Source: RUG11241 sp964560085
GTDB lineage: Bacteria > Bacillota_I > Bacilli_A > RF39 > UBA660
Direction: 5' to 3'
DNA: 51,221 bases
NCBI GenBank assembly: GCA_964560085.1
Contig: CAZLKF010000008.1
Location: 1 to 51,221 of the forward strand
This document shows positions 25,091 to 32,137 of the stretch, piece by piece. Both the position numbers and the translations under genes were made by a program. The notes beneath the pieces were generated by a model. It worked only from the letters and a program-made list of their open reading frames with translations. It ran no database searches and was not told where the DNA came from. Numbering within the stretch: the first letter of the stretch is position 1; each line of letters begins with the position of its first letter.

Positions 25091-25303
25091 ATGAACATTC
25101 GCGATTATATAAAAAATAATTTTAAGGATTCAAAAATAGATGACATTAAAGCTTCTATTGAGAGCGCTATTGTAGAAAATGATGAAATAACTCTACCAGG
25201 TCTCGGTGTATTGTTTGAATTATTATGGATAAGTTCTGATAAGGTAAAGCAAAATAATATTTTAGAGCAATTAATTAAAGAATTAAAAAAAGAGAATCAA
25301 TAA
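25091..25303 (+). CDS. sspI: Small acid-soluble spore protein, SspI family
   Basis: 70 residues from the ATG at 25091, which follows GGTGATTAAT. The centre, LPGLGVLFELLW, with the flanking IESAIVENDEIT and the K/E-rich tail, matches the SspI family, recalled as LPGLGVLFEVIW in B. subtilis. SspI is a minor, non-DNA-binding spore protein there. Its presence fits a spore-forming ancestor or a spore-forming organism. It stands alone on the plus strand with a strong terminator. TATAAT lies 39 bases ahead of the start, but I see no clear SigG-type -35. Confidence 0.78.
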   Translation: MNIRDYIKNNFKDSKIDDIKASIESAIVENDEITLPGLGVLFELLWISSDKVKQNNILEQLIKELKKENQ

Positions 25304-25316
25304 TTGATTCTCTTTT
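25288..25316. terminator. Bidirectional terminator between sspI and the Cys-rich membrane protein gene
   Basis: AAAAGAGAATCAA and TTGATTCTCTTTT pair perfectly over 13 bases with a 3-base loop that is the sspI stop codon. A and T runs on the flanks suit both strands. Confidence 0.85.
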
Positions 25317-25317
25317 A

Positions 25318-26013
25318 CTATTGTGTTCTCGGTAATCCAGGTGTCTCTGCTAGAATATGTGTCCTGTTTTTTTCTGCATCTTCTATAATTACTATATGTG
25401 CGCACTTACAATCCGACCCTTTTTTATAAGGAATATCTTGAGGATCGCTTTCGCACTTACAATCCGCCTCATCGCTAGTAAAACAGTCGAAATTCCCAGG
25501 TGTTGGTATTGTTGTAGCAATACGATCAGCATTTGTTTCTATAAACTGATTGTATACAGCTCCAGTAGTCCCTGTTTTTTTGCACGAATCATTATACTCT
25601 AAAAAATTTCCTATATCGGCATCGCTAACAGAACAACCAGGTGTATCTGATGTACATTTGTGAGTTGTGGCATTATAGTTAAGTAAAGCATCAAAACAGT
25701 TAACAATTGATTCTTTATCATTATCAACTGAAATTACATTGATTAATAATTTTGTAAGTGTTAAAAGAAGAAAAACTATTACAGCAGCAACTGCTTTTTT
25801 TACAAGTAATTTTTGGGCTTTTTTAATATCTTCTTCTTTTTGCTTAGTCGTAGCTGTAAGTAATGTTGCCATTCCTGTTATTATTAACAATAAAGGTACT
25901 ACATATCTTATAGCGGTAAAGATTGCTGTTACAATATTAGCAACCTCACCAGGAATACAAACATTGCATCCATTTACCCAACTACTCATTCCATGACATG
26001 ATATTAATATCAT
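25318..26013 (-). CDS. Two-TM membrane protein with Cys-rich tail, cotranscribed with rny
   Basis: 231 residues; the ATG at 26013 has AGGAGG five bases upstream. Two TM helices (about 26-52 and 72-95) are separated by a short charged loop, an arrangement like VirB2/TrbC-type pilins of conjugation systems. Cysteines near the start (C-N-V-C) and a tail with more than ten Cys (for example DCFTSDEADCKCES and SDCKCAH) should lie outside the membrane. No conjugation genes are nearby and I cannot name the family. It follows rny by about 9 bases and ends at a shared terminator. Confidence 0.7.
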   Translation of the reverse strand: MILISCHGMSSWVNGCNVCIPGEVANIVTAIFTAIRYVVPLLLIITGMATLLTATTKQKEEDIKKAQKLLVKKAVAAVIVFLLLTLTKLLINVISVDNDKESIVNCFDALLNYNATTHKCTSDTPGCSVSDADIGNFLEYNDSCKKTGTTGAVYNQFIETNADRIATTIPTPGNFDCFTSDEADCKCESDPQDIPYKKGSDCKCAHIVIIEDAEKNRTHILAETPGLPRTQ

Positions 26014-26022
26014 AAAATCCTC

Positions 26023-27570
26023 CTATTTTGCTTCTTCTGTTGCTCTAGTTTCTCTTATAACTGTAACTTTTATTGTTCCTGGATATTGCAATTGTTGTTC
26101 AATTTTTTCTTTTATCTCACGAGCAATTTTGAAACTGCCTAAATCATCAATTTGTTCAGGTTTAACAACAACTCTTATTTCACGACCTGCTTGTACTGCA
26201 AATGTCTTATCAACACCAGGAATATCCGTTGCAATTTTCTCTAATTCTTCCAATCTCTTGATGTAGTTTTCTAAAGAATCATTTCGAGCTCCTGGTCTTG
26301 ATGCTGAAAGGGCATCGGCAATCGCAACAATTGATGAAATCACACAAGTTGCTTCTGTATCACCATGATGTGATTCAATCGCATTAATTACTTCTTTACT
26401 TTCGCGATATTTTTTCGCTAATTCAGCGCCAATTTCAACATGGCTACCTTCAATTTCGTGATCAACTGCTTTACCAATATCATGAAATAATCCGGCTCTT
26501 TTAGCCATCATTACATTTTCACCTGTTTCAGCTGCCAATAGTCCTGAAAGGTTAGCAACCTCAATAGAATGTTGTAAAGCATTTTGTCCATAACTTGTTC
26601 TAAAATGTAAACGTCCTAATATTTCAACTAAATCTGAATCTACTTTTGTAATACCTAGTTCAAACAAAGCCGTTTCACCAATATCACGAATTTTAACTTT
26701 CATATCTTTAACAGTTTTGTCGTATAATTCTTCAATTCTTGTTGGATGGATACGTCCATCTTTTATTAGACTTTCAATTGTTATACGAGCTATTTCCCTA
26801 CGATATGGGTCAAATGATGATAATACTATAGCTTCTGGAGTATCATCAATAATTAAATCAACTCCCGTTACTGCTTCAATAGTACGAATATTGCGGCCTT
26901 CTCGACCAATAATACGTCCCTTCATTTCATCGTTTGGTAATGTTACAACTGTAATTGTTTGTTCATTGGCGACTTCACTTGCATATTTTTGCATTGCACC
27001 AACTAACATCTCTTTTGATTTTTTATCTGCCTCTAATTTTGCTTCAGTTTCTCGTTCTTTAATGTAATTGACAATCTCAAGGTTCATCATCTCTTCAACT
27101 TTTTGCATTACTAAATCACGAGCTTGGTTCTTAGAAAAACCAGCAATTTTCTCTAATAAGTCAACTTGTTCTTTTTTAATTTCTTCTATTTTTACTTGTT
27201 CTGCTTGTATCTCGTTTTGTTTTTCAATTAAATTTTGTTCTTTCTGTTCCAATTGATTCTCACGATTTTGGATAGTTTGATCACGACGATCGATATTATT
27301 TTCTCTAGCTAATAATCTATCTTCTGATTCTTTAATCTCATTTTTTCTTTCTTTAATATCCTTTTCCGTTTCGACTTTCAATTTATAAGCTTCTTCTTTT
27401 GCTTCAAGTAAAAAATCTTTTTTGATTTTTTCAGCTTCGTTATGAGCTTTTTCAAGCATCGATTCAACTTTTTTTGATGTTGCAGAATTTCTTAAATAAT
27501 TAAAAACAATGACGCCAATTGCGCCTAAAAAAAGACCAACTAGACCAAGTAATAAGGAAGTTCCATCCAT
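26023..27570 (-). CDS. rny: Ribonuclease Y
   Basis: A 515-residue membrane-tethered endonuclease that starts mRNA decay. It has an N-terminal TM helix (about 5-24), a long coiled coil (25-200), a KH domain (LPNDEMKGRIIGREGRNIRTIEAVTG), and an HD domain with HDIGKAVDHE and SHHGD. Normal length. A clear promoter and a roughly 70-base leader lie upstream. Its partner nuclease RNase J is also in the window. Confidence 0.95.
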   Translation of the reverse strand: MDGTSLLLGLVGLFLGAIGVIVFNYLRNSATSKKVESMLEKAHNEAEKIKKDFLLEAKEEAYKLKVETEKDIKERKNEIKESEDRLLARENNIDRRDQTIQNRENQLEQKEQNLIEKQNEIQAEQVKIEEIKKEQVDLLEKIAGFSKNQARDLVMQKVEEMMNLEIVNYIKERETEAKLEADKKSKEMLVGAMQKYASEVANEQTITVVTLPNDEMKGRIIGREGRNIRTIEAVTGVDLIIDDTPEAIVLSSFDPYRREIARITIESLIKDGRIHPTRIEELYDKTVKDMKVKIRDIGETALFELGITKVDSDLVEILGRLHFRTSYGQNALQHSIEVANLSGLLAAETGENVMMAKRAGLFHDIGKAVDHEIEGSHVEIGAELAKKYRESKEVINAIESHHGDTEATCVISSIVAIADALSASRPGARNDSLENYIKRLEELEKIATDIPGVDKTFAVQAGREIRVVVKPEQIDDLGSFKIAREIKEKIEQQLQYPGTIKVTVIRETRATEEAK

Positions 27571-27606
27571 AAATTATTCCTCCTAATCACTTAAAATTTA
27601 TGTAAA

Positions 27607-27640
27607 TATACTAGTTCAGTGTGCAACCTACCACACTACT
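27607..27640 (-). promoter_or_regulatory. rny 5' leader hairpin
   Basis: In the leader between the promoter and the AGGAGG, AGTGTG and CACACT can pair around an 8-base loop. RNase Y leaders are regulated in some Bacilli; a role here is inference. Confidence 0.35.
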
Positions 27641-27643
27641 ATT

Positions 27644-27672
27644 ATTGTAAAGGTTATTTCAACATAAGTCAA
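27644..27672 (-). promoter_or_regulatory. rny promoter
   Basis: On the minus strand, TTGACT (27667-27672), a 17-base spacer and TACAAT (27644-27649). Confidence 0.7.
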
Positions 27673-27742
27673 GAAAAAACAAAGTTCAAAAATTTCATGT
27701 TTAATTGTTAAAACTTTACAAATAAATAGTTCTTTATCTTCA

Positions 27743-28264
27743 TTAATTCTTATCGTTCAACTTTGTTTTTATATAGACAATATTTTCTTCAATTCTTTTC
27801 GTTCCATTAATTTTTATAATGGGACAATCTAAAGTTTCAAGCCAGTCATCGACATAATTTTTGCTTCTTTTGCTTACCATATCAACAAATTTCCGTTCAT
27901 TCTCATAGAGATCACCACCAGGCATAACTCTATTTCCAAACTTTTCATATGAACGTTGATTTATTCTTTTTAGGCGAATTTTCTTTGGGACATCTATTAA
28001 AATCACATAATCATAATCATGCTTTTCAATTCCATAATCTCCTTTTACAGCAGCAAAAACATAACTATCATGTTTTCTTTCTTCTTCGTCAAATAATATA
28101 TTTACTTCGTCACGTGAACGAGGATTATCATATATATAATCAGAATTAGTTTTTGGAAAATACAAATCCTCATTATCAAAAAAATAAATTCCTAATTCCT
28201 TTGCAAGAATTTTTCCTAATGTACTTTTTCCTGCCCCATTTAAACCACATACGATTATTTTCAT
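27743..28264 (-). CDS. Small P-loop kinase (adenylate/shikimate-kinase-like)
   Basis: 173 residues from the ATG at 28264, with AAGGGG six bases before it. Walker A is GLNGAGKST at the very N-terminus. DNEDLYF follows at the substrate position, then VILIDVPKKIRLKRINQRSYEKFGNR, a LID-like Arg-rich segment. This fits small-molecule or nucleotide kinases of the AAA_18/cytidylate kinase type; the substrate is not identifiable. It follows recA by about 50 bases in the same direction. Confidence 0.72.
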   Translation of the reverse strand: MKIIVCGLNGAGKSTLGKILAKELGIYFFDNEDLYFPKTNSDYIYDNPRSRDEVNILFDEEERKHDSYVFAAVKGDYGIEKHDYDYVILIDVPKKIRLKRINQRSYEKFGNRVMPGGDLYENERKFVDMVSKRSKNYVDDWLETLDCPIIKINGTKRIEENIVYIKTKLNDKN

Positions 28265-28318
28265 ATACATCCCCTTAATTTTGTAAAATAAAGGTGAAGT
28301 AATTATCTTCACCCTTAT

Positions 28319-29350
28319 TTATTCAGCTTTTTTTAAAGTTGTTGACGGTTTTACATTACCTGCAATACCATAATAATCACGAACTTTTGCTTCTAATTCA
28401 TCGCATAGTTGATGATTATTTTTCAATAATTCTTTAACATTCTCTTTACCTTGTCCAAGCTTTTCCCCCTTATAGGAATACCAAGCTCCAGTTTTTTCTA
28501 GAATGTTCACTTCAGAAGCCAAGTCAACTATCTCGCCTTCTTTTGAAACACCATAACCATAAGTAATATCAACAGTACAACTTTTAAATGGTGGCGCCAT
28601 TTTATTTTTTACAACTTTAATATTAGTTTTATTGCCAACAATGTTCTCACCGTTTTTTATTTGTTCAGATCTTCTAATTTCTAAACGAATTGATGAATAA
28701 AATTTTAAAGCACGACCACCAGGAGTAACCTCGGGATTACCAAAAATAACACCTACTTTTTCACGCAATTGATTAATAAAAATTGCTATTGTATTAGTTT
28801 TACTAATTATACCAGATAATTTTCTTAATGCTTGGCTCATTAATCTTGCTTGTAATCCAACATGGGAATCACCCATTTCACCTTCAATTTCGGCTTGTGG
28901 GACTAAAGCAGCAACTGAGTCAATGACAACAACGCTGATTGCTCCACTTCGAACCAAAGCTTCACATATTTCTAAGGCTTGTTCTCCATTATCAGGTTGT
29001 GATAATAATAGGTCATCTGTATTAACCCCTAAATTTGCTGCATATTTTGGATCTAATGAATGTTCTGCATCTATAAAAGCAACTTTTCCACCTGCTCTTT
29101 GTGCTTCAGCAATGGCATGTAGTGCAAAAGTAGTTTTACCACTTGATTCAGGTCCATATATTTCAATAATTCGCCCCTTTGGGTAGCCACCAATTCCTAA
29201 TGCTACATCTAAAGCAATTGATCCACTAGAAATAACATCAATTTTAGTAGTTGGATGATCCCCCAACTTCATAACCGCACCTTTACCAAATTGCTTTTCA
29301 ATATCCGCTAATACTTGATCTAATGTTTTATCATTAGTTGATTTTACCAT
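28319..29350 (-). CDS. recA: Recombinase RecA
   Basis: A 343-residue strand-exchange ATPase and SOS coprotease. Walker A is GPESSGKTT at 66-74. Other signatures are FIDAEHSLDP, VVIDSVAALVPQAEIEGEMGD, the L2 region FINQLREKVGVIFGNPEVTPGGRALKFY, and a C-terminal domain with a charged tail. AGGAGG precedes the ATG. Its promoter is a perfect consensus and has an SOS-box-like site upstream. pgsA and the rodZ-like gene lie upstream, as in Bacillus, but cinA is missing between pgsA and recA. Confidence 0.97.
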   Translation of the reverse strand: MVKSTNDKTLDQVLADIEKQFGKGAVMKLGDHPTTKIDVISSGSIALDVALGIGGYPKGRIIEIYGPESSGKTTFALHAIAEAQRAGGKVAFIDAEHSLDPKYAANLGVNTDDLLLSQPDNGEQALEICEALVRSGAISVVVIDSVAALVPQAEIEGEMGDSHVGLQARLMSQALRKLSGIISKTNTIAIFINQLREKVGVIFGNPEVTPGGRALKFYSSIRLEIRRSEQIKNGENIVGNKTNIKVVKNKMAPPFKSCTVDITYGYGVSKEGEIVDLASEVNILEKTGAWYSYKGEKLGQGKENVKELLKNNHQLCDELEAKVRDYYGIAGNVKPSTTLKKAE

Positions 29351-29377
29351 TTATGTTCCTCCTAACATCTTAATTAA

Positions 29378-29406
29378 ATTATATTTCATTTAAAAAGACT
29401 TGTCAA
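29378..29406 (-). promoter_or_regulatory. recA promoter (perfect consensus)
   Basis: On the minus strand, TTGACA (29401-29406), a 17-base spacer and TATAAT (29378-29383), with AGGAGG about 22 bases further on. Confidence 0.85.
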
Positions 29407-29415
29407 TACCAATTA

Positions 29416-29430
29416 CGAACATTTGTTTTC
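29416..29430. promoter_or_regulatory. LexA (SOS) box-like operator upstream of recA
   Basis: CGAACATTTGTTTTC on the plus strand resembles the Gram-positive SOS box CGAAC-N4-GTTCG: the left half is perfect and the right half has two mismatches. It lies 10 bases upstream of the recA -35. lexA is not in the window. Confidence 0.5.
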
Positions 29431-29480
29431 GTTTTTCTGATTTTGTTTTTTTTGGTAAATAAAAACAAGTAATTTTCTAT

Positions 29481-29509
29481 AAAAAAAAGATATTTTGTAA
29501 AAATATCTT
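29481..29509 (-). terminator. Terminator of pgsA
   Basis: AAGATATTTT and AAAATATCTT with a 3-base loop, then eight T on the minus strand. It separates pgsA from recA. Confidence 0.8.
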
Positions 29510-29512
29510 CAC

Positions 29513-30112
29513 TTATTTATTATTTTGATAAATGTATTCTTTATTAACATAGTAATATTGTACCCCTGAAATAATTGATAAGACACATGCAATTATTAAT
29601 AATAGATTGGAAACATTTAAATTCAAAAGTTCGAATGGTAAATTATTGAATAGAGTCAATGATATACCTGTCATCATGCACGCTGACTTAATTTTCCCAA
29701 GTTTACTTGCGGCAACTACTTTTCCTTTATTGCCAGCAATCATTTTAATAGAATTAACAATAGTATCACGAACAATTATGACTGTTGGAATTATTGCATT
29801 AATATATCCTTGAGAAGCCAAAATAATTAAAACTGAATTAACTAATACTTTATCAGCAATCGCATCAAGCATTTTTCCGAAATCAGTAACTTGATTACGT
29901 TTTCTAGCAATTTTTCCATCAAATAAATCTGTTAATGATGCTATTACAAATAAAACGCCAGCAATAACATATTTTGAATCAACTTTCAATAATTCATTAA
30001 CGAAAAGTTGTGGAAATTCAATGCCAAAAGTATCAAAAGGCGTTAATAACAAAATTATAATTAGAAATGAAAGAATTATTCTAGACATCGTCAATTTGTT
30101 TGGTAAATTCAT
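29513..30112 (-). CDS. pgsA: CDP-diacylglycerol-glycerol-3-phosphate 3-phosphatidyltransferase
   Basis: A 199-residue integral membrane enzyme that makes phosphatidylglycerophosphate, the precursor of phosphatidylglycerol. The CDP-alcohol phosphotransferase motif DG-x2-AR-x8-G-x3-D-x3-D is complete (DGKIAR, then G..LD..AD). There are about five TM helices. AGGAGA lies ahead of the ATG. It follows the rodZ-like gene by 10 bases, the same order as Bacillus ymfM-pgsA. Confidence 0.94.
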   Translation of the reverse strand: MNLPNKLTMSRIILSFLIIILLLTPFDTFGIEFPQLFVNELLKVDSKYVIAGVLFVIASLTDLFDGKIARKRNQVTDFGKMLDAIADKVLVNSVLIILASQGYINAIIPTVIIVRDTIVNSIKMIAGNKGKVVAASKLGKIKSACMMTGISLTLFNNLPFELLNLNVSNLLLIIACVLSIISGVQYYYVNKEYIYQNNK

Positions 30113-30122
30113 ATTTTTTCTC

Positions 30123-30545
30123 CTATCTCACAACAATAATCAGAACAACAATAACGACAATAACTGCTAAGCAAATCAAAGCTATTTTTGCAAAATTACT
30201 TTTATTATAGTAGTCAATTGTATAAGGTGATCTTATTTTATTTTGCTCTTCTTTTTCAATTTCTTTTTTCTTAGCTTCTTCAATATCATCTATTGAAATT
30301 TTTGATGTGTAATCAAACAAATATTCATTAAACTCATCAACTAGTTCATCATATTTTAAACCTAAGTATTTTGCATAATCACGAATAAAATACTTTAGAT
30401 AAAAAATATCTTGAAATGCTTCTAAATTTCCAGCTTCAATATTATCAATTTGACTACTAGAAACCTTGAGGTCATTTGCAGCCTCTTCAATACTAATATC
30501 AATACTTTCCCGGGCTTCTTTTAATTTTGCTCCTATATCTTTCAA
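30123..30545 (-). CDS. RodZ-like HTH membrane protein (YmfM-type)
   Basis: A 140-residue protein with an N-terminal Xre-like helix-turn-helix (HTH_25) at 1-70 (IGAKLKEARESIDISIEEAANDLKVSSSQIDNIEAGN) and a C-terminal TM helix (about 115-138). The periplasmic DUF4115 domain of full-length RodZ is missing. RodZ links MreB to the wall machinery; this short form could only do the cytoplasmic and anchor parts. A TTG start at 30543-30545 is used, with GGAGG nine bases upstream. It lies downstream of rnpB and is followed by pgsA. Confidence 0.85.
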   Translation of the reverse strand: MKDIGAKLKEARESIDISIEEAANDLKVSSSQIDNIEAGNLEAFQDIFYLKYFIRDYAKYLGLKYDELVDEFNEYLFDYTSKISIDDIEEAKKKEIEKEEQNKIRSPYTIDYYNKSNFAKIALICLAVIVVIVVLIIVVR

Positions 30546-30567
30546 GCAAAATAACCTCCTTATAAAA

Positions 30568-30910
30568 CAATAACATTAATAAGCCATGTTCTGTACCTTT
30601 AAAGGTGGCAATCATTTATCTATCTTTCGATTCAACAAAAAATTCTTCTTCTTTTTTATTGATTCCCCTACCAAAATTTGGGTTTCTCACTCGTGGGGTT
30701 TACGTCGTCTCACTTAATTTATTACTAAATTAAATCGTCACTATAGCACTTTTATATCTAATTTAATCCCATAAGGACTAATTCGATGCCGTTAGCATAA
30801 ACTACCATAGGTTATTTTTTCCCTATGCACGAACACTACTTTCATCACAGAAAGTGTGAGCATGGACTTTCCTCTACATCAAAAATGCAGCGATTACCTA
30901 AATGTCATTA
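30568..30910 (-). ncRNA. rnpB: RNase P RNA, class B
   Basis: The catalytic RNA that trims tRNA 5' ends. Read on the minus strand it has all the core landmarks: GGTAATCGCTGC, then GAGGAAAGTCCATGCTC (CR I), GAGAAACCCAAATTTTGG (J11/12 region), AGATAGATAAATGATTGCC (CR IV) and GTACAGAACATGGCTTA (CR V). P1 is formed by AATGACATT (30901-30909) and AATGTTATT (30569-30577) with one G-U pair. At about 340 bases it is short for the class. The neighbour gpsB is the same as in Bacillus; the 5' strand of P1 overlaps the gpsB stop codon. Confidence 0.95.
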
Positions 30911-31237
30911 TTTTTCATTTTCATAAACAATTTTTTCAAGATTTGATAATCTTCTTAAAACATCAGCGTTGTTTGTAGAATTATCACTAGTATTATTTGC
31001 TAATAATTCTATTTTTGCGCGTAGATTTCTAATTTCTTGTTTCAATGCGATATTTTCATCAATTAATTCTTGCTTTTCTGATGTCATTTCTTTAACTAAA
31101 CGATTATATGCTTCATAGTCACTTATAATGACATCTAAGAATTTATCTACTTCTTGTGGACGATATCCTCTTGTATCTATTTTAAATTCTTTGCTAAGAA
31201 TATCTTGACTAGACAACTCAATCTCATTATGAATCAT
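30908..31237 (-). CDS. gpsB: Cell division protein GpsB
   Basis: A 109-residue DivIVA-related adaptor that couples septal and side-wall synthesis and binds class A PBPs. The N-terminal lipid/PBP-binding domain is LSSQDILSKEFKIDTRGYRPQEVDKFLDVIISDY. A coiled coil and linker follow, and the C-terminal trimer motif is VLRRLSNLEKIVY. Full length. AGAGGTGAGATAAA precedes the ATG. The class A PBP gene lies about 1 kb away on the other strand. Confidence 0.92.
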   Translation of the reverse strand: MIHNEIELSSQDILSKEFKIDTRGYRPQEVDKFLDVIISDYEAYNRLVKEMTSEKQELIDENIALKQEIRNLRAKIELLANNTSDNSTNNADVLRRLSNLEKIVYENEK

Positions 31238-31263
31238 TTTATCTCACCTCTATTGTTAAGATA

Positions 31264-31292
31264 ATTTTCTCAGAAAAAGACCTTTTTGTCAA
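31264..31292 (-). promoter_or_regulatory. gpsB promoter
   Basis: On the minus strand, TTGACA (31287-31292), a 17-base spacer and GAAAAT (31264-31269). It may also drive rnpB. Confidence 0.55.
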
Positions 31293-31324
31293 TTAATTTT
31301 TAAAGCTTCATTATTATATAGTAT

Positions 31325-31438
31325 TTATTCTTTATTGTCAAAGTTTAAAGATAATTTTATATATTGTAGTTGTTTGGCATATCTAATATTAGTAAAAATT
31401 TCGTTGTATAATTTGTTGATTTTTTCTTCTTCTTTCAA
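31325..31438 (-). CDS. Possible 37-residue small protein upstream of gpsB
   Basis: The otherwise empty interval 31238-31567 holds an open frame on the minus strand. It starts with TTG at 31438 after GGTGATTATA, the ribosome-site pattern used across this window. The residues look coding-like and amphipathic (KEEEKINKLYNEIF, ending LSLNFDNKE). The same frame stays open to an ATG at 31483, but that start has no ribosome site. No family recognised. It may also be a chance frame. Confidence 0.35.
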   Translation of the reverse strand: MKEEEKINKLYNEIFTNIRYAKQLQYIKLSLNFDNKE

Positions 31439-31509
31439 TATAATCACCATAAAAACTATATCATCATTTTTATTCGTTGACATCTAATTCGACAAAAATA
31501 GTTAATATA

Positions 31510-31533
31510 TTCCACATTTTATGTGGAATTTTT
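31510..31533 (+). terminator. Plus-strand hairpin-T terminator upstream of recU
   Basis: TTCCACAT and ATGTGGAA pair around TTT, followed by five T. No plus-strand gene ends here, so it may stop antisense transcription or act in a leader. Confidence 0.55.
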
Positions 31534-31546
31534 ATCCTATATATAG

Positions 31547-31552
31547 TATAAT
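31547..31552 (+). promoter_or_regulatory. -10 element of recU-ponA
   Basis: TATAAT 15 bases ahead of the recU ATG, with no clear -35. A start from here would leave a leader only just long enough to hold AGGTGAAATT. Confidence 0.35.
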
Positions 31553-31567
31553 TATATAGGTGAAATT

Positions 31568-32137
31568 ATGAAATATCCTGGTAAAGTTAATAATAACTAT
31601 CACACCAATATAAATTATAGTAATAGAGGTATGTCTTTAGAAGAAGATATTAATAATACTAATGCCTATTATTTACTTTGCGATAGAGCTGTTGTTTATA
31701 AAAAACCAACACCTATTACTATCACTAAGGTTGAATATAATAGCAACAAGGAACGAATTATTAAAGAAGCGTATTTCAAAATTCCATCAACAACCGATTA
31801 CAATGGAATATATAAAGGGAAATATATTGATTTTGAAGCAAAGGAAACCAAAAGAAAATTTTTTCCTCTTATAAACATTCATAATCATCAGATTGAACAT
31901 TTAAAAAAAGTAAACGAGCATGGAGCAATTGCATTTATAATAGTGCGATTTTCTAGCTTAAATGAAACATATTACTTAGATATCAATAACTTAACATTTT
32001 TTTTAGAGAATAATAAGAAAAGTTTTATTCCTTACGATTTTTTTGTAAAGTATGGTTACAAAATTGTCGAAAAGTTAAAACCGCGTTTAGACTATTTAAG
32101 TGTAATTGATGATATCTATTTTAAAGGAGAATTATAA
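31568..32137 (+). CDS. recU: Holliday junction resolvase RecU
   Basis: A 189-residue Gram-positive junction resolvase. Signatures are YPGKVNNN at the start, NRGMSLEEDIN, the metal-binding core STTDYNGIYKGKYIDFEAKET at about 76-97, and the LINIHNHQIEHLKKVNEHGAIAFIIVRF stretch. Normal length. It is followed by ponA with a one-base overlap, the same arrangement as Bacillus recU-ponA. Confidence 0.94.
   Translation: MKYPGKVNNNYHTNINYSNRGMSLEEDINNTNAYYLLCDRAVVYKKPTPITITKVEYNSNKERIIKEAYFKIPSTTDYNGIYKGKYIDFEAKETKRKFFPLINIHNHQIEHLKKVNEHGAIAFIIVRFSSLNETYYLDINNLTFFLENNKKSFIPYDFFVKYGYKIVEKLKPRLDYLSVIDDIYFKGEL

Noticed and set aside
25318..26013. Conjugation pilin (VirB2) as a firm call
   Set aside because: Only the two-helix layout fits; the Cys-rich tail and the lack of any transfer genes argue against naming it.
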